DNA from: Dipetalonema caudispina
Taxonomy: Eukaryota; Nematoda; Chromadorea; Rhabditida; Onchocercidae
NCBI GenBank assembly: GCA_013365325.1
Contig: JABVXV010000025.1
Location: 124,001 to 188,000, forward strand
Length of the DNA: 64,000 bases
Reading direction: 5' to 3'
Positions within the stretch are counted from its first letter, which is position 1; the number at the start of each line of letters is the position of its first letter. Of the stretch, positions 1 to 12,013 are shown one piece after another. The notes under the pieces are model-generated. The model saw nothing but the letters and a program-made list of their open reading frames with translations, ran no database searches and was not told where the DNA came from. Made by a program: the position numbers and the translations under genes.

Positions 1-754
1 TTCAATTAATCTGACTCAAATTATAGTACCAAAACAATTGTTAGATCCTAAGAACTACTACAAATTTTGTAAAAAAGTTGCCGTGAACAATGACTACTTT
101 ACAAAAAATCTTTTGTAACATAATTCTGTGCGTACTCTATTTTAAAGATTCTGAAACTTTTTGAAGTGACGCTTCTGCCATCGTTAATCTTTCTTTACTT
201 CTAAACAAAATGTTTATCAGGGACTTGTTTACATATTAATATGTAGAAAAGCCAAAATATCAGTCAGGTTGCAGAAGTATCGAACATCTCGCCGTTGTTT
301 CATATCAGCTTATCACTTACTTTTATTTCAGTTTTCAACATCGTGGTAATTATAGAAATTTGTAGAAAGTTAGGAAAATTCTTCGCTTGCTTCACTTCTA
401 TGCTTATTGCACGTCTATATAATTAAACTAATTGTACTTCTTATACTTCATCTGCGATCATTGATAAATCTTTCGAGCGCTTAGTTAAGCTACTGATATA
501 GTGATTTCCTGTAAGAGAGACATTACGCTAAATGGTAGACAGTTTGAGAATAGTTGACTTAATATTTCCGATTAATCATTGTTCGATAAAATGAGCGAAT
601 AATAGCATAAGCCTGAGAGCTGATTCTTACCATCGGTTGCTTCATCATGCATTGTAGAGTATAACTGTTAATACTGAATTTGTCTTTCGTTTTTACCTGG
701 ATCGTCAATAGATGTAAAGCTACATTTGAAAAGATTAAATTATTGAAATTTCAG
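1..754. other. Intron or upstream flank of the collagen gene
   Basis: No coding exon could be supported here. The stretch ends with a TTTCAG acceptor at 749-754 that opens the first visible collagen exon. The N-terminal collagen exon, which should hold a start methionine and a membrane-anchor or signal segment, was looked for and not found, so it probably lies before the window. Confidence 0.5.
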
Positions 755-1739
755 GGTTCAGCAAATGATATATACACTGAAGTGAAGTACATGAAGAATG
801 CGCCTGAAGGTTTCAGACCTAATAACAGAACAGCACGACAATCGGGTTATGCTGAGGTGAATCCCACAGCAAATGTGCACTGCGAAGATTGCTGTATTCA
901 GGGGCCACCAGGTCCACAGGGTCCAGCAGGCAAGCCAGGAAAGCCCGGTAAACCAGGTACACCTGGAAATCCTGGAATGCCAGGCAAATCAGCAACTGCT
1001 CCCTGTGAACCCGTAACACCTGCACCGTGTAAGCCATGTCCCCAAGGTATTATTTTTAAACTTTCAAATAAGGTATTGTAACAAAATTAGTTTATTAAAC
1101 TGGTCTAGAATGTCCAAGAATTTCTGGATCAACATTTTGAACATCCAGAAGCTTTTGCTAGACCTGAGGGTTTTTGTTATAACTTAAGTCAGATATTTGC
1201 TGCAATCATTTCTGCTTTATCTTTCGCAGTTTGCTTGGAACTTCAGTTTCCACAAAATATATCATTCTCTATTAATGCTCATATTTTTAGGACCACCTGG
1301 ACCACCAGGACCACCAGGAGCACCGGGAGATCCCGGAGATGCTGGGACACCCGGCCGGCCAGGTATTGATGCAAGTCCAGGAAGCCCCGGACCACGAGGT
1401 CCTCCGGGACCACCAGGTGAACAAGGACCACCAGGACCACCTGGTGAGCCTGGCATACCAGCACAGAATGAACCACTTACACCAGGGGAGCCTGGTGAAC
1501 CCGGTGATCCAGGACCACCTGGTCCTCCAGGACCACCTGGAGCACCAGGTGCAGATGGAGCCCCAGGACCAGCAGGACCAAAAGGACCTCCAGGCCAAGA
1601 TGGACCACCAGGTGTGGATGGACAACCTGGACCTCCCGGACCAGCTGGACCTCCAGGGACACCAGGAGAGAAAGGCATTTGTCCTAAATATTGTGCTATT
1701 GATGGTGGTGTTTTCTTCGAAGATGGTACCAGGAGATGA
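755..1739 (+). CDS. Nematode cuticle collagen, 3' part (5' exon outside window)
   Basis: Structural protein of the nematode cuticle, secreted by the hypodermis and assembled as a short triple helix. Two exons are visible, 755-1046 and 1291-1739; the split codon across the intron reads Gly, so the Gly-X-Y register is kept. The first exon carries a cysteine cluster (CEDCC), a short Gly-X-Y block and a second cysteine cluster ([12 protein letters not shown]). The second is almost all Gly-Pro-Pro-like triplets with two interruptions, near GIDASPG and [10 protein letters not shown], and ends in [19 protein letters not shown]. That tail is typical of the C. elegans SQT-1/ROL-6-like collagen group (known family trait). 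About 246 residues are visible; full-length members run near 300, so the N-terminal domain with its furin-like site is missing from the window. A possible AATAAA lies at 2259-2264. Confidence 0.93.
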
Positions 1740-4700
1740 TTTGATGAAATGGTGACACATTGCTGTATTCTCTCCATATATTTGTTCCTAATTTCACATC
1801 AAAATTTGACTGTGTTTTCGTAAATTCGTTCCCATCAGCAGGGAATTTAAAAATAGAAATCAGTTTTTAGAAAAGTGATGACTAATATCGTCTTTTTACT
1901 ATTAAATTAAAAGTTGAAATATTATTGAAAAATTTATCATTTTTCAATTATAATTTTTAGTTAACAATTAACGTCTATCTTCCTTTTTTTTTTCTGTTGT
2001 GCTATTTGTTGAGAGATGACTATCGATGGAAAACAACTTTGGAAATATTGTATCTTGTAAGTTGTGATACTGATTGATATAAGCTTGTCGTTCGTTTACA
2101 GATCATTTGTTGATTATTTCAGTATATAACACTCGATAGGGTGAAAATGAATAGAGTGTAAGTTTTAAAAAAAAAAAAAGTTGCATGAACTTCGGTTCAG
2201 TTGCAATTGTCTCGAGACATTAAATCTTAGCAGTGCCAGTGAACTTCGTTTTTTGTACAATAAACATATAAATGCTCAATTTAATGGTAACATTACAACC
2301 ACAGCCAGCATTTTTTCATCAATTCAGAACAATCAAAAAAATTGCACCTCATTTTGTAGTTACCTATGAATATGGTACCTGCATTAGAGGTTGTAGTTGA
2401 GTTTTTCACAAGGAATTTAGTAATATGGCAATATCTTTTCACTTTCTGCTGAATTACAGTAACTTTTTGATTGCGCTCAAATCATTGCAATATTAAAATA
2501 TGAAAATATTGCGTGAGAAAATCAGTGAAAATTTACTGCGAAATTGATTAAACCCAATCAATCTCAATATCTATAATCATTTTATGATAGTAGAATGAAT
2601 ATTCTGATCTATTAAGTTAATGATAAAATACCATTTTTATTAACTTCGTTAGAATCAATTCAAATTTTAAACCTTATATCGATCAATGAAAAATTAACTA
2701 TTCACAAATATGATAATAGTAATAAATACCGCTTCTTAAGAACAATTTCCTACCATGGATTTCGAAGGCAAATACTTAATTTTGAGAAAAAAAAAACAAT
2801 GAGGCAGCCAGTGATTTATTAATTACCAGTTTTTAATCTGACCCAATTGATATGTTGCAATTATTGGTTGTAACCGCCCTGTCATTAAATAGGAACATCT
2901 CAATTTTTAGCATATACTCTTTCTTTCTATCCGCTCGTGAAATTTATTCATCATCTTTCAAATGAAGTACTACAAAAATATAAATATCATCGCTAATGTT
3001 CCATCGATGGAAGGTCTTTCCACAGCAATAAATTTCACGAACGGATTTTAATCAAAACATTTTTAGGTGGCAACTGTAAAAAAGTTTGTTATCGAATAGC
3101 ACTACTGTAATTCTCAATTCTTCATTATTAAATATGAAATCGATTTTCATTCTTTCGAAAATGATGATATACTCCTGCCGGTATCATTTTTATATTCAGT
3201 TCTTTTGTCAGCATTGAAACTTTTACCCATCCACATAATATTTGGAAAGAACAACTATTTAAAGATTTCTACTCTCTCTCATACCCTTCTGTTTACAAAT
3301 AGTTCAAGAAACAATCCATAGATTAACAATTAGCTAAAAAAGATATAAAATCGAATACAGAAAATATTTGCAATCACATAATCATTTGATAAAGTTTAAA
3401 AAATTTCTGCAAATGTCTGAAGATGATTGGTTGAAAAGTCCGAACTCAATTTTTGAGAATGAGAAATTTAATTCTACAAATAAACTCATTAATGGTTTCG
3501 GGATTGTGAAAAATGTGAAAGTTTATGAAGAAATTATTGCATTTTAAAATTTCTTTCGGCAAATAAAAGCAATATATGGTCGCATTTTTCTGCATATGCT
3601 AAGAAATTCAGGGCAAAGCCGATTTTTTTCTTCCACGATCATTATCAAAGTTAGCTTTGAATTAAATTTGGAGTAAATTTCGTTAAAGAAATGTATTTTT
3701 AAGCAGTCACAAATGTTACTAATATATTTAACTGAACAATGGAAGTATGCTTTGATGACGTTCACATATTCACACATATCCGATCATCTTCTAAAGTTTT
3801 GAAGGAATTTCAAACCAAGCAAAACTATAGTCTTGGAAAAAATTGATTCAAAAAAAATTGATTCGAAAATTTCGAGGTGAAAATGTTGGCTTTTAATCCA
3901 TGCGTTAATACAGCCTATAGTGATAAAAATCACTTTTTAAATAAATTTTCCGCATTTACAAGAGAAAGTATGAAAGAAATAGGAAAAAGATTAGCACATT
4001 CATAAGTTTTGTCAAACTATTAATAATTGCTGGCACAGAGAGCTTCTTCCGGAAAGTCAATATGCTTAACTATAATGCGATAGTGTGAATTATAGTTGAT
4101 TTTTGCACATTTGATTCTTTCAATGCTATTTGATAAATATGAAATATCTTTCGTATTTACCAGAAGTGTCAGTGTGATCATGATGTGCGATTGCCCATGA
4201 TACATCTATCATAAGTGAAAAGGTAAAACAGGTGGTATACGAACATTGAAAAACAAACAAATATGGTACGACTTCCATTTACCAGAAAGAGTGTTTATGC
4301 AATCTATGTCACGACTGTTAACGGTCGCACTTTGTCACTAACATCTAAATCAATGATCCAATCAATCAATTAGTTACCAATATTTCTTTTGCATTCACCT
4401 TATTTTATAAGAATTCATTGATTGTCATGGATTTCTCGACTAAGTTACTTTTCATTCTTTGATGAAGTTGTATTTCTAGTCTGAAATGATGCTTTGATGT
4501 AGATTTTCTTCTTTTCTTAGCATAGAGAAGTGTGGGAAATAATATTCAAATTAAAAAATCATCTGATTGTTGTTTATGTTAGGAAAATTTATTGATGTAA
4601 ATATAATATGCATAGTTAAACTGACTTGAAATCACATATTATGAAGATCAGTGTGTCATAAGTGTATTAGAACCTAAGTTGTTATTTCAGGTCATCTTTG

Positions 4701-4790
4701 AGAGAGAACGATTTGTACTACCAGGAATTCTGATTACTACCACTACGGTCACTTGATTCAGCAGCAGATAATCTAAGATTACGAAACAGA
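1740..4790. other. Intergenic, AT-rich
   Basis: Three kilobases with no coding exon I can support on either strand. It holds short poly-T and poly-A runs and the presumed 3' UTR of the collagen. The last 100 bases, from the TTTCAG acceptor at 4685-4690, are probably the 5' UTR of the next gene. Confidence 0.5.
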
Positions 4791-6248
4791 ATGGAATTAC
4801 AACGATATCCTGAATTGACACAAGATTCAAACGTAAGTTTCTCATCAGGAAATTGGAAATTTTTTTGGAACTCTTTAACAAAAATCATCAAAAACTGAAA
4901 TAAATTTATTTTTGTAGCAAAATGTTTTTTTCTGTTCACAATACGTAATGAGATATGCAAAAATACAAGAAAATCTTCAGGAATCACAGTCACCATGTGG
5001 GTTTAATCTTCGTTTAACAGTACCGAAGAAACATTATTCCGTACAACGAAACGATTCGCTCCAATTCATCATTACTCCTGTTTTCGACAAGGTTACTTCC
5101 AATGATTAAAATTTCTACATATTTTCTCAACCATGACCTTATGATCTGCAAAGAAGTCTCTTTCCCTACGTGTAAGTGAAGAAAGGTAGACTGATTCGAA
5201 GTAATCTCAGATTACGAGTCACATCTATATTATAATATTTGCAGTTTTTTTTTTCTTTTTATTATTTATTGCTCTTCGACACTTTTAAATTATTCAGAGG
5301 TATGAACGGAAAAAGTTAGGGTATTTTGGTGAGAATGGATTAATTGATGGACATTTATTCAAACATGAAAATATAGATTTTGATGTTGAATTTGTTCTAG
5401 TATAAACAAAAAATTGATTGATTTCATCATGGTACTAGTCTAAAGCCAAATCATCTTGTAATACCGGATTCGCCTTCTCTCATGTTTATATTTTTATTTC
5501 AAACACTGCCTTTTTTTTTCTGTTTAAATGAATTACCGAATCTCCAGAAATCTTTCCTCTTGAGAAATTGCCAAAATCACTATCTTTGTTGATGAATGAT
5601 ACGTATGCCAAAGCATCTTCTGATCTCTCATTGTACTTTATTTTCCTAAATATTATTTAAATACGATTCAGATTGAATTTGTTGCAGGCAATGATGCAAA
5701 AGAAGACACCAAGTTCACCAGGCACGGTACTTACTGTTGCCGGATTATTTGTCGTTGGTATAACACTTGTTTTAAGCGGCATTATCGTATTATGCCAGGT
5801 TTGTCTTCATTCCTATCTTGGCTATTAATTTTCCTATTAATTGAAGACACTAATTTTTGGTCTATCACATAGAGTCAGTACCCAATTGCATGTGCGATAT
5901 ATCTTGGCCAATTCTTCATTACTATTTAAACGAACAAGTCATTCCCATTGCTTGAAATTCTGTTAACAGACAGGAACACATTTCAAAGTTGAACTTTTAT
6001 ATCGCTCAAATTATTTAAATGAAACATATTTGCAGCAGTCGGAGCAACCCTTTCGCATTTGTGGCAGCTTATTTATTGGCTTCGGTGTATCAATGCTATT
6101 GGTTTGTACCTTACTTCAACGTAAGAATATTATCAAATTTATTGAGGATCTCAATCAGGACTTGTATTTCTTGGCTATGAGTGATAGTTATATGTGGAAA
6201 TTGATGTTTGTCAATCGAAATGAGCTTCCGGAACCTCACGAAGGATGA
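4791..6248 (+). CDS. Unrecognised protein with two hydrophobic segments, five exons
   Basis: I do not recognise this family. Five exons join in one frame with canonical GT-AG borders, all in phase 0: 4791-4832, 4918-5091, 5298-5399, 5688-5798, 6036-6248, giving about 213 residues. The N-terminal 105 residues are soluble and polar (FNLRLTVPKKHYSVQRND region, then a short acidic stretch ending DFDVEFVL). Two hydrophobic helices follow, one around residues 118-143 (VAGLFVVGITLVLSGIIVLC) and one around 150-168 (SLFIGFGVSMLLVCTLL). A charged tail of about 45 residues ends in NELPEPHEG. The start is the first ATG after an in-frame TGA in the leader that follows the acceptor at 4690, a possible trans-splice site. 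The pattern suggests a membrane protein with two passes and both ends on the same side; that is inference. Confidence 0.72.
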
Positions 6249-6737
6249 AATTGCATTCAGTAATGTATATCAGCTGCTATATACTTCCAGCATATTTATG
6301 ATTAAACATTTTTTTATAAGGATCATCATTAGTCTTGGCTACAGTGTATATCTTGGCTCATTTATGTTGTTACAGAAGTTTTTTGTGATGCAAAGGAAGT
6401 TTTAGTGAATGTTAATAATATACTGTTCACTATATACGAAGATTAGATCTAAAAGGTTATTTTGTCACGATGGGTAAATGTATCGATGGACTCATTCTCA
6501 TCGATGCAACGAGGAATGTTTACTTGCTGATGACCTTTGTTAATCAAATTCCTTCCTGTAGTTACTAAGGTCAAGATGGTGTTATTGTATCAGTTGGGTG
6601 TTATCATTTTTGATTTTACAGGCAAATTTCCATTTCATTTCTTTTTTTATATCTTTATTAAAGAGTGACTTCATCTTCTTTTCTTTTCAATGTATTTTTT
6701 TAAAATAATTTAAACGGTTGCACTTCAACATTCAGCG
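6249..6737. other. Short intergenic region with likely trans-splice acceptor
   Basis: Less than 0.5 kb separates two genes on the same strand. I see no other exon. The segment ends in ACATTCAG at 6728-6735, only two bases before the ATG of the PDZ gene, which fits a spliced-leader acceptor. Confidence 0.45.
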
Positions 6738-9110
6738 ATGTCTACGTAAGTTTTCATACAATCAGGTGAACTTCCAGAATGATGAGTTCACTCACAGCTG
6801 ACGGATAATTCCGCATTTAGCGCTCCGAATTTCTTCAACATTCTAAAATCATAACAATTGTATTTGCAACTGTAAACATTAAATCTTCTAAAACAACTGG
6901 AAAAGTTTGAGGGCATTTGTTTTCTTTTGTCTTTTAAAGTTAAAAATAAGTAATTTAAAAAGTAATTTCAAATTAGTCGACAGGTATAGTTTGAAGCATT
7001 TTTTAATTTTGAGCAACAACTTATAGTGCGTATGGGATGATTGCGGAACAATTTTGCATCATTCCTCTTTTTTTCCAATTGTAGTTTGCAATCATCAGAA
7101 GAAAAAGAAAGACATGAAGAAGTAATCATTGAAACAAATAATGAAGGCTTGGGAATGCGTGTCGATGAAAATTTATATGTCATTGAAATAACTAAGCAAG
7201 GTCCCTGCGATGGTAAATTATTACCTGGGGATCACATCATTCAAGTACATTTTAATTTTACTCTATAATTTCGAAAAATTAAAAAAAAATTGCTGTTGCA
7301 TTTTTCTGAAATTTCAAAATTAAATTACTAACAGTTGGAACAGTTAAAAGAATTCATTAAAAAGTGACAAAAATAGAAGATTCTTTTTTGGTTACAAGGT
7401 AAAAGCTTTTTCTTTCTCGCAAAATGTAATTCTGAGAAGATGGTAGCAGAATTATTCGTAATTATCAACTTTTTCTCCATTCCTTATATCATAAAATTAC
7501 TGCTGAAAATTTAAGAAAGAAAAATTAAAATGCACATAAGTGAAAACGTTTACGACAAACGATAAATATACGACAGGTATAAATGAAATTAATGGAACAA
7601 TTTAAGATCGGGGATCGTACAGTTCAAACAGTTGATGAGGCCAGAGGAGCAATTGAAGCAGCTGGTGTAGCAATTCGAATTGTGTTCGATCGTGGGTTAC
7701 AAAGTGTAACTATTATTACTAGCTTATTATAGCTATAAAATTAAATGTATGAAGAGTAGTAAAATTTCATGAAGTTGTTTAAATTTTGTTGCAGGAAATA
7801 TGTTGATAGAACGATCAGTAAGATATTTTCAGACAACTCAGGACAATATTCCAGAACAGTATGAAAGTTTATTTAAACGTCGTGAAGGATTTACATATCA
7901 CTATGTCCAAATTAATTATGTAAAAGGGTGTAAATTTGGCCTTGGCATTAAGCATTTTCAAAATAACGTAATTGTATCACGTATTGATCCAGGTTTTATT
8001 TCAATTCTAAATCACTGCTGTCGTCAACTCTAAAATAACTATACTAATGTTCTATTTATTCTAAAATTGAAAAGCTGTCGCTTTTTTTCTTTTTGTCCGA
8101 ATGTAATATTATGCGATGGTATGAAAATTAATAAAACAATTATTAATTTCTCGTAGATTTCGATCAAATTTTTGAATGTTTCATAGTGAAAGAAGTCAAT
8201 TCTGAATCACTATTGTAACAAATTTAAACATTTTTTTTCCACGAACATTAATTTTTTTGAAATTCTTACTGCACGGTCATATGACATTTCTCCAACAGGT
8301 GATATATTATTCGTTTAAAAGTAGCGAATGATAAAAAATAAATATAAGAAACAAACCAATTTGGATGGAATTTTCAGTTTCAATTAATTTAATTTCCTAA
8401 AATATAGGAAGTCCAAATCGGACTTATGATACCATTTTCAGGTTCGTTGGCAGCACAGTCACTTCAGGAGAAAGATCACATCATTGATATCAATGGCATA
8501 AAAGTAACCGATAAAGAAGTTGCAAGAAGTTTACTTGTTCGAGCTCTCAAGGTTTGTGATTCCCAATAATTTATACTGATTAAATGTACAATTTTAATGT
8601 GAAATTATACATATCGTATATTTGCTGACTTATCGCTCATTTGCGGCGCAAATGTCCCCTCTTCAATAAATCACCACAAAAAAAGGGAAGGGATAAGTGT
8701 TATGTTTTGATGTTCCCGTTTTAGAAGAAGAATTTTGTTAGTATGTGTATTGAACGTCCGGTATCCGGAAAAGCGAAGGAGTGGGCGGATGATGCCATCA
8801 ATGCATCTCAAATGCAACCGCCATCAGTTGCAATGGCATCCGATGTTCGGGAGATAGCAGCTCGTCAACAGCAAAAAATGATGGAAACAACAGAAACTAA
8901 AAAGGTTAAATTAAAAAAAAGACTTTTCAATTTTCAAAACTTCATTTATTCTTCAATTACTACAAACAATACGCTTGTTACCAATAAAACATGAACTTTA
9001 TATTCATAAATCTCTAGCCTGGAATAATGAAAAAAAGTATCAGTAAAGGAGGACCTGATGGTGGCAAAACTGTGAAAATTGTATCAGGTGAAAAACAAGA
9101 TGTAAGTTAA
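6738..9110 (+). CDS. Protein with two PDZ domains
   Basis: Predicted soluble adaptor of about 281 residues. Seven exons close in frame: 6738-6745, 7085-7244, 7607-7703, 7795-7992, 8442-8551, 8725-8904, 9018-9110. PDZ1 spans about residues 15-88, with LGMRVDENLYVIEI as the carboxylate-loop strand and PGDHIIQIGDRTVQ after the splice. PDZ2 spans about 125-203, with FGLGIKHFQNNVIVSRI and KDHIIDINGIKV. A polar Gln/Lys-rich tail follows. The first exon is only eight bases (ATGTCTAC) before a perfect GTAAGT donor. The last codons overlap another GTAAGT at 9102-9107, so a further exon cannot be excluded; the in-frame TAA at 9108 is taken as the end. PDZ domains normally bind C-terminal peptides. The layout is like nematode two-PDZ proteins such as the C. 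elegans SMZ/MPZ group, but I cannot assign an orthologue. Confidence 0.82.
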
Positions 9111-10849
9111 CAGATATTTTTCAAAATTTGATCAAAAAGAATGAAATAATTCACTAATTCAAGCTATGATTCAATGATTGGGCTGATTTCGAATGCTGTA
9201 AGGTTCAACAACAGATCATGAATAATATCAAACAAATCTGTCAACAAATTCTCAAAAGAAAGATAACACAGTTGTATGACATTTATAATATCACCAAGAG
9301 AATAAATTGAGTACGATAGTAATACAACAGATAATGTTATAAAATCTTTTTCGTAGTGTATAATCAGATGAAGTGAAAGATATGAATTCTCAGTGATATC
9401 ATTTTTTTAATAATTTTTTTGATCTTTTTTTGAAATTTCACTCCAAAAGTAGTTATCTTCCAAAATATTCTTTGCGCAATTTTCTTTCAAGATATGTTGC
9501 AGGTGATAATAGCAAGTGATAATGAAGGGAAGCAGTTGAGACGTGTGAAGGAATGAATCAAATATTGTGATTCGCATAGGCGTAATTTTAATTTTGCAAA
9601 TAAAACTTAATAGATTCGAAAAACTATCCATTGTATTTTCCACTAATTCATTAATCTCGTTAAATTTGTGCTATTAATATTGATAGAATATCTTATCAAT
9701 TTATGATATACATAGGAAAAAGAAAAATTTAGAAAGTGATAACAGAAGAGAAAGAGAAATATGAGTGATAGGAAAAACTGAGAATGTATTCAAATCATAA
9801 ATACTATCACTCCGTTATCCTTTTTCTTCATATTCCACCCTACAAATATTCCATTATAGATTCTCAATTCGCAAGTTACGAGCAATATAATAGTGATAAT
9901 GTGGAATATTGTATCTGTCATCGTTCTTGATGTTCCTATAAGAATTGAAATGATTAAATGTGCAACATAATAAGCAAAATTTTTTTGAAATTCGAGCTAA
10001 CCAAGAATTATAATATTTTTAAGAAGTCATTTAAAATGAAGATCGTGTAATCTGTGATAAATTGGTTTTTATCTATCTAGTCGAAACATGAAAATATGAG
10101 TAAACAATTGCAAATTGTATGAGTGCAAATTGTATCACAAATAATGCGAATAAACTTTCGAACGGGTAATTTGCTGAATTTATGAGTAGTCATGAAGTTA
10201 GCCAGAATATTTAGAATTAATTTTAAGAAGAAATATTCTGAGACTTTTTCTGCAATTCATTTCTCACTTGATAGAAGACGATTGTAACTGGTCAATAAAC
10301 CACTAGTTAAAGTTATCATCATTCATTACCTAACTAATCACTGATACTTTCAAGATATGTTATTTGTTACACATTCAGTTAAATTACAATAGAATTTATA
10401 TTAGCAATAATTAACAGGCATAAATAATCATCGCTAAATATTTAAGACTGTTCCTTGTAAAATAAATAATATAGGAAAGATAGATATGTAATGGGTAATA
10501 ATAGGTAATGATTTAATTACCTCTACTCGTGCAATTCATCAATTTGTAAATTGTCTGCAGTGTTAATTGATGGATCATGAACAAATGAAATGATGTAAGG
10601 TAAGTGTAGATGGACGACGCAGCAATTAATATGTAAAATTCTTGAAATGATTATTTTCAACTCTTCAAAAATGCCTAATATGCTTTTTTACCCATATCTT
10701 TACTTGAAAATAATATTTTACGAACAAATTTATTGAAGTTTTCTTTATAATAAAAGGGTAGTTTTACTACTTTTACTTTTTAATATTTATTGAAAGGTTA
10801 GCTCAGAAAACCCAAGACTGAAAGAGATATATGTGGTAGTATCAGTTTT

Positions 10850-11024
10850 GTTAAATAGAAAAGATAACACAGCAAGATGTTTTGCTTGTAATAAAGTTTA
10901 TAAGAGGGAAAGTAATAAAAAATCCACTGAAGTTCTTATGAAATGTTTGAATTATTTTGTTCATAGAAAGATCAAATACTACCAACAAACTTGCCAAGCT
11001 ATGATTTTAATTGTAATGTTATAA
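10850..11024 (+). other. Possible decayed BED-type zinc-finger fragment
   Basis: The open frame reads NRKDNTARCFACNKVYKRES and then Lys/Ser-rich residues before a stop. The TARCxxCxKVYKR pattern resembles the first half of BED fingers found in hAT-type transposases and some transcription factors. The expected His ligands do not line up clearly afterwards (a Cys and a His lie at uncertain spacing), and no transposase body follows. It may be a relic or chance; weak support. Confidence 0.18.
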
Positions 11025-11979
11025 TTTACTAAAGTTGGGCATAGCTTAAGAAGTATGTTGTAATTTTAAAATGAGTTGGTCCATTTGTTGCTGGAAACTT
11101 CAAGTTGTGAATACAAATGCAAATGCAAATTTCATTCCACATTGAATCGGTAACTGACAGATCAAATTCATTCGAATATTTTATTAATCCAAATTGATAA
11201 TAATGATAGAGGTAGTGGTAGCAATTAATAGATCGAAAAGACAGTAAGGATGTAAATTTTGATAGGTTCAATCCATGAAAGGTAAATTATCATTTATATC
11301 AGTGAAGGACTCCTTTAGTATAACATAAGTTTTAGAAGTGAACTGATTTCATTTCTGTCGTATCGTCGTTGCCGTTCATTGTTTGGTTCGAAACTATGTG
11401 CAAAAATACACGTGACGGAAGTTACGTTTCATCTGAAGCGTACTTTTCATAATTTCTTATGAAATGACAAATGAAGTTTGCTATGTTATGGCTGATGTGA
11501 TATTCGGGAAGATAAATATATTATGTGATATGGGGAAAAATGCCAAGTAAGAGGAGATTATTAAACCTAAGCCCATATCTTATCTTTTCCGACAAGGCCA
11601 TCCTAATGAATATCTCTCCAGAATTCACTCAAACATGTCTTTGACATTTCGTTCCGGATCAGACTGCAGCCTTCGTTATACAAATGGTTCGGTGTACTTC
11701 AGGAATACTCATTCCTACATTTAGAAAATATTTCGTCCAGTAATTTAAATTTCACTTCATTTCAAGAAACTCGAAAAATTAATTCACATTTCGCAGTTCA
11801 TTGATGAACATTTAGTTCTTGACAGGAAACACAACACCTTTCGTTATTTGACCTCATCTTCCTCGGGAAGTCAGCAACTAATTAGCATAATTAAGTGGAT
11901 ATCATTTCGCAACGATACGATCAATGTGATGAACCACTTACCGAATCTGTTTGAACATGCAATGTGAGTATTTCGCATA

Positions 11980-11985
11980 TTTCAG
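11980..11985 (+). promoter_or_regulatory. Possible spliced-leader acceptor of the PARP gene
   Basis: TTTCAG 28 bases before the PARP start codon, with no upstream coding exon that could splice to it. This fits trans-splicing, known for many nematode mRNAs; not proven by the sequence. Confidence 0.35.
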
Positions 11986-12013
11986 GCGTAAAGTTGTTCT
12001 GTCGTTGTAACGG

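Larger units (their letters stand above)
9111..12013. other. Intergenic, AT-rich, with one weak zinc-finger-like reading frame
   Basis: No exon of a recognisable gene. A short open frame near 10833-11024 has a Cys-X2-Cys motif (see separate entry). Bases 11986-12013 after a TTTCAG at 11980-11985 are the probable 5' UTR of the PARP gene. Confidence 0.5.

Noticed and set aside
1262..1777. Long open frames on the minus strand and in other plus frames over the collagen
   Set aside because: They are shadows of the Gly-Pro-rich repeat, which lacks stops in several frames; the plus frame with the collagen C-terminus is the real one.
11551..11721. 57-codon plus-strand open frame (includes LFRQGHPNEYLSRIHS)
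   Set aside because: No start codon near its beginning, no splice partner and no recognised motif; probably chance upstream of PARP.
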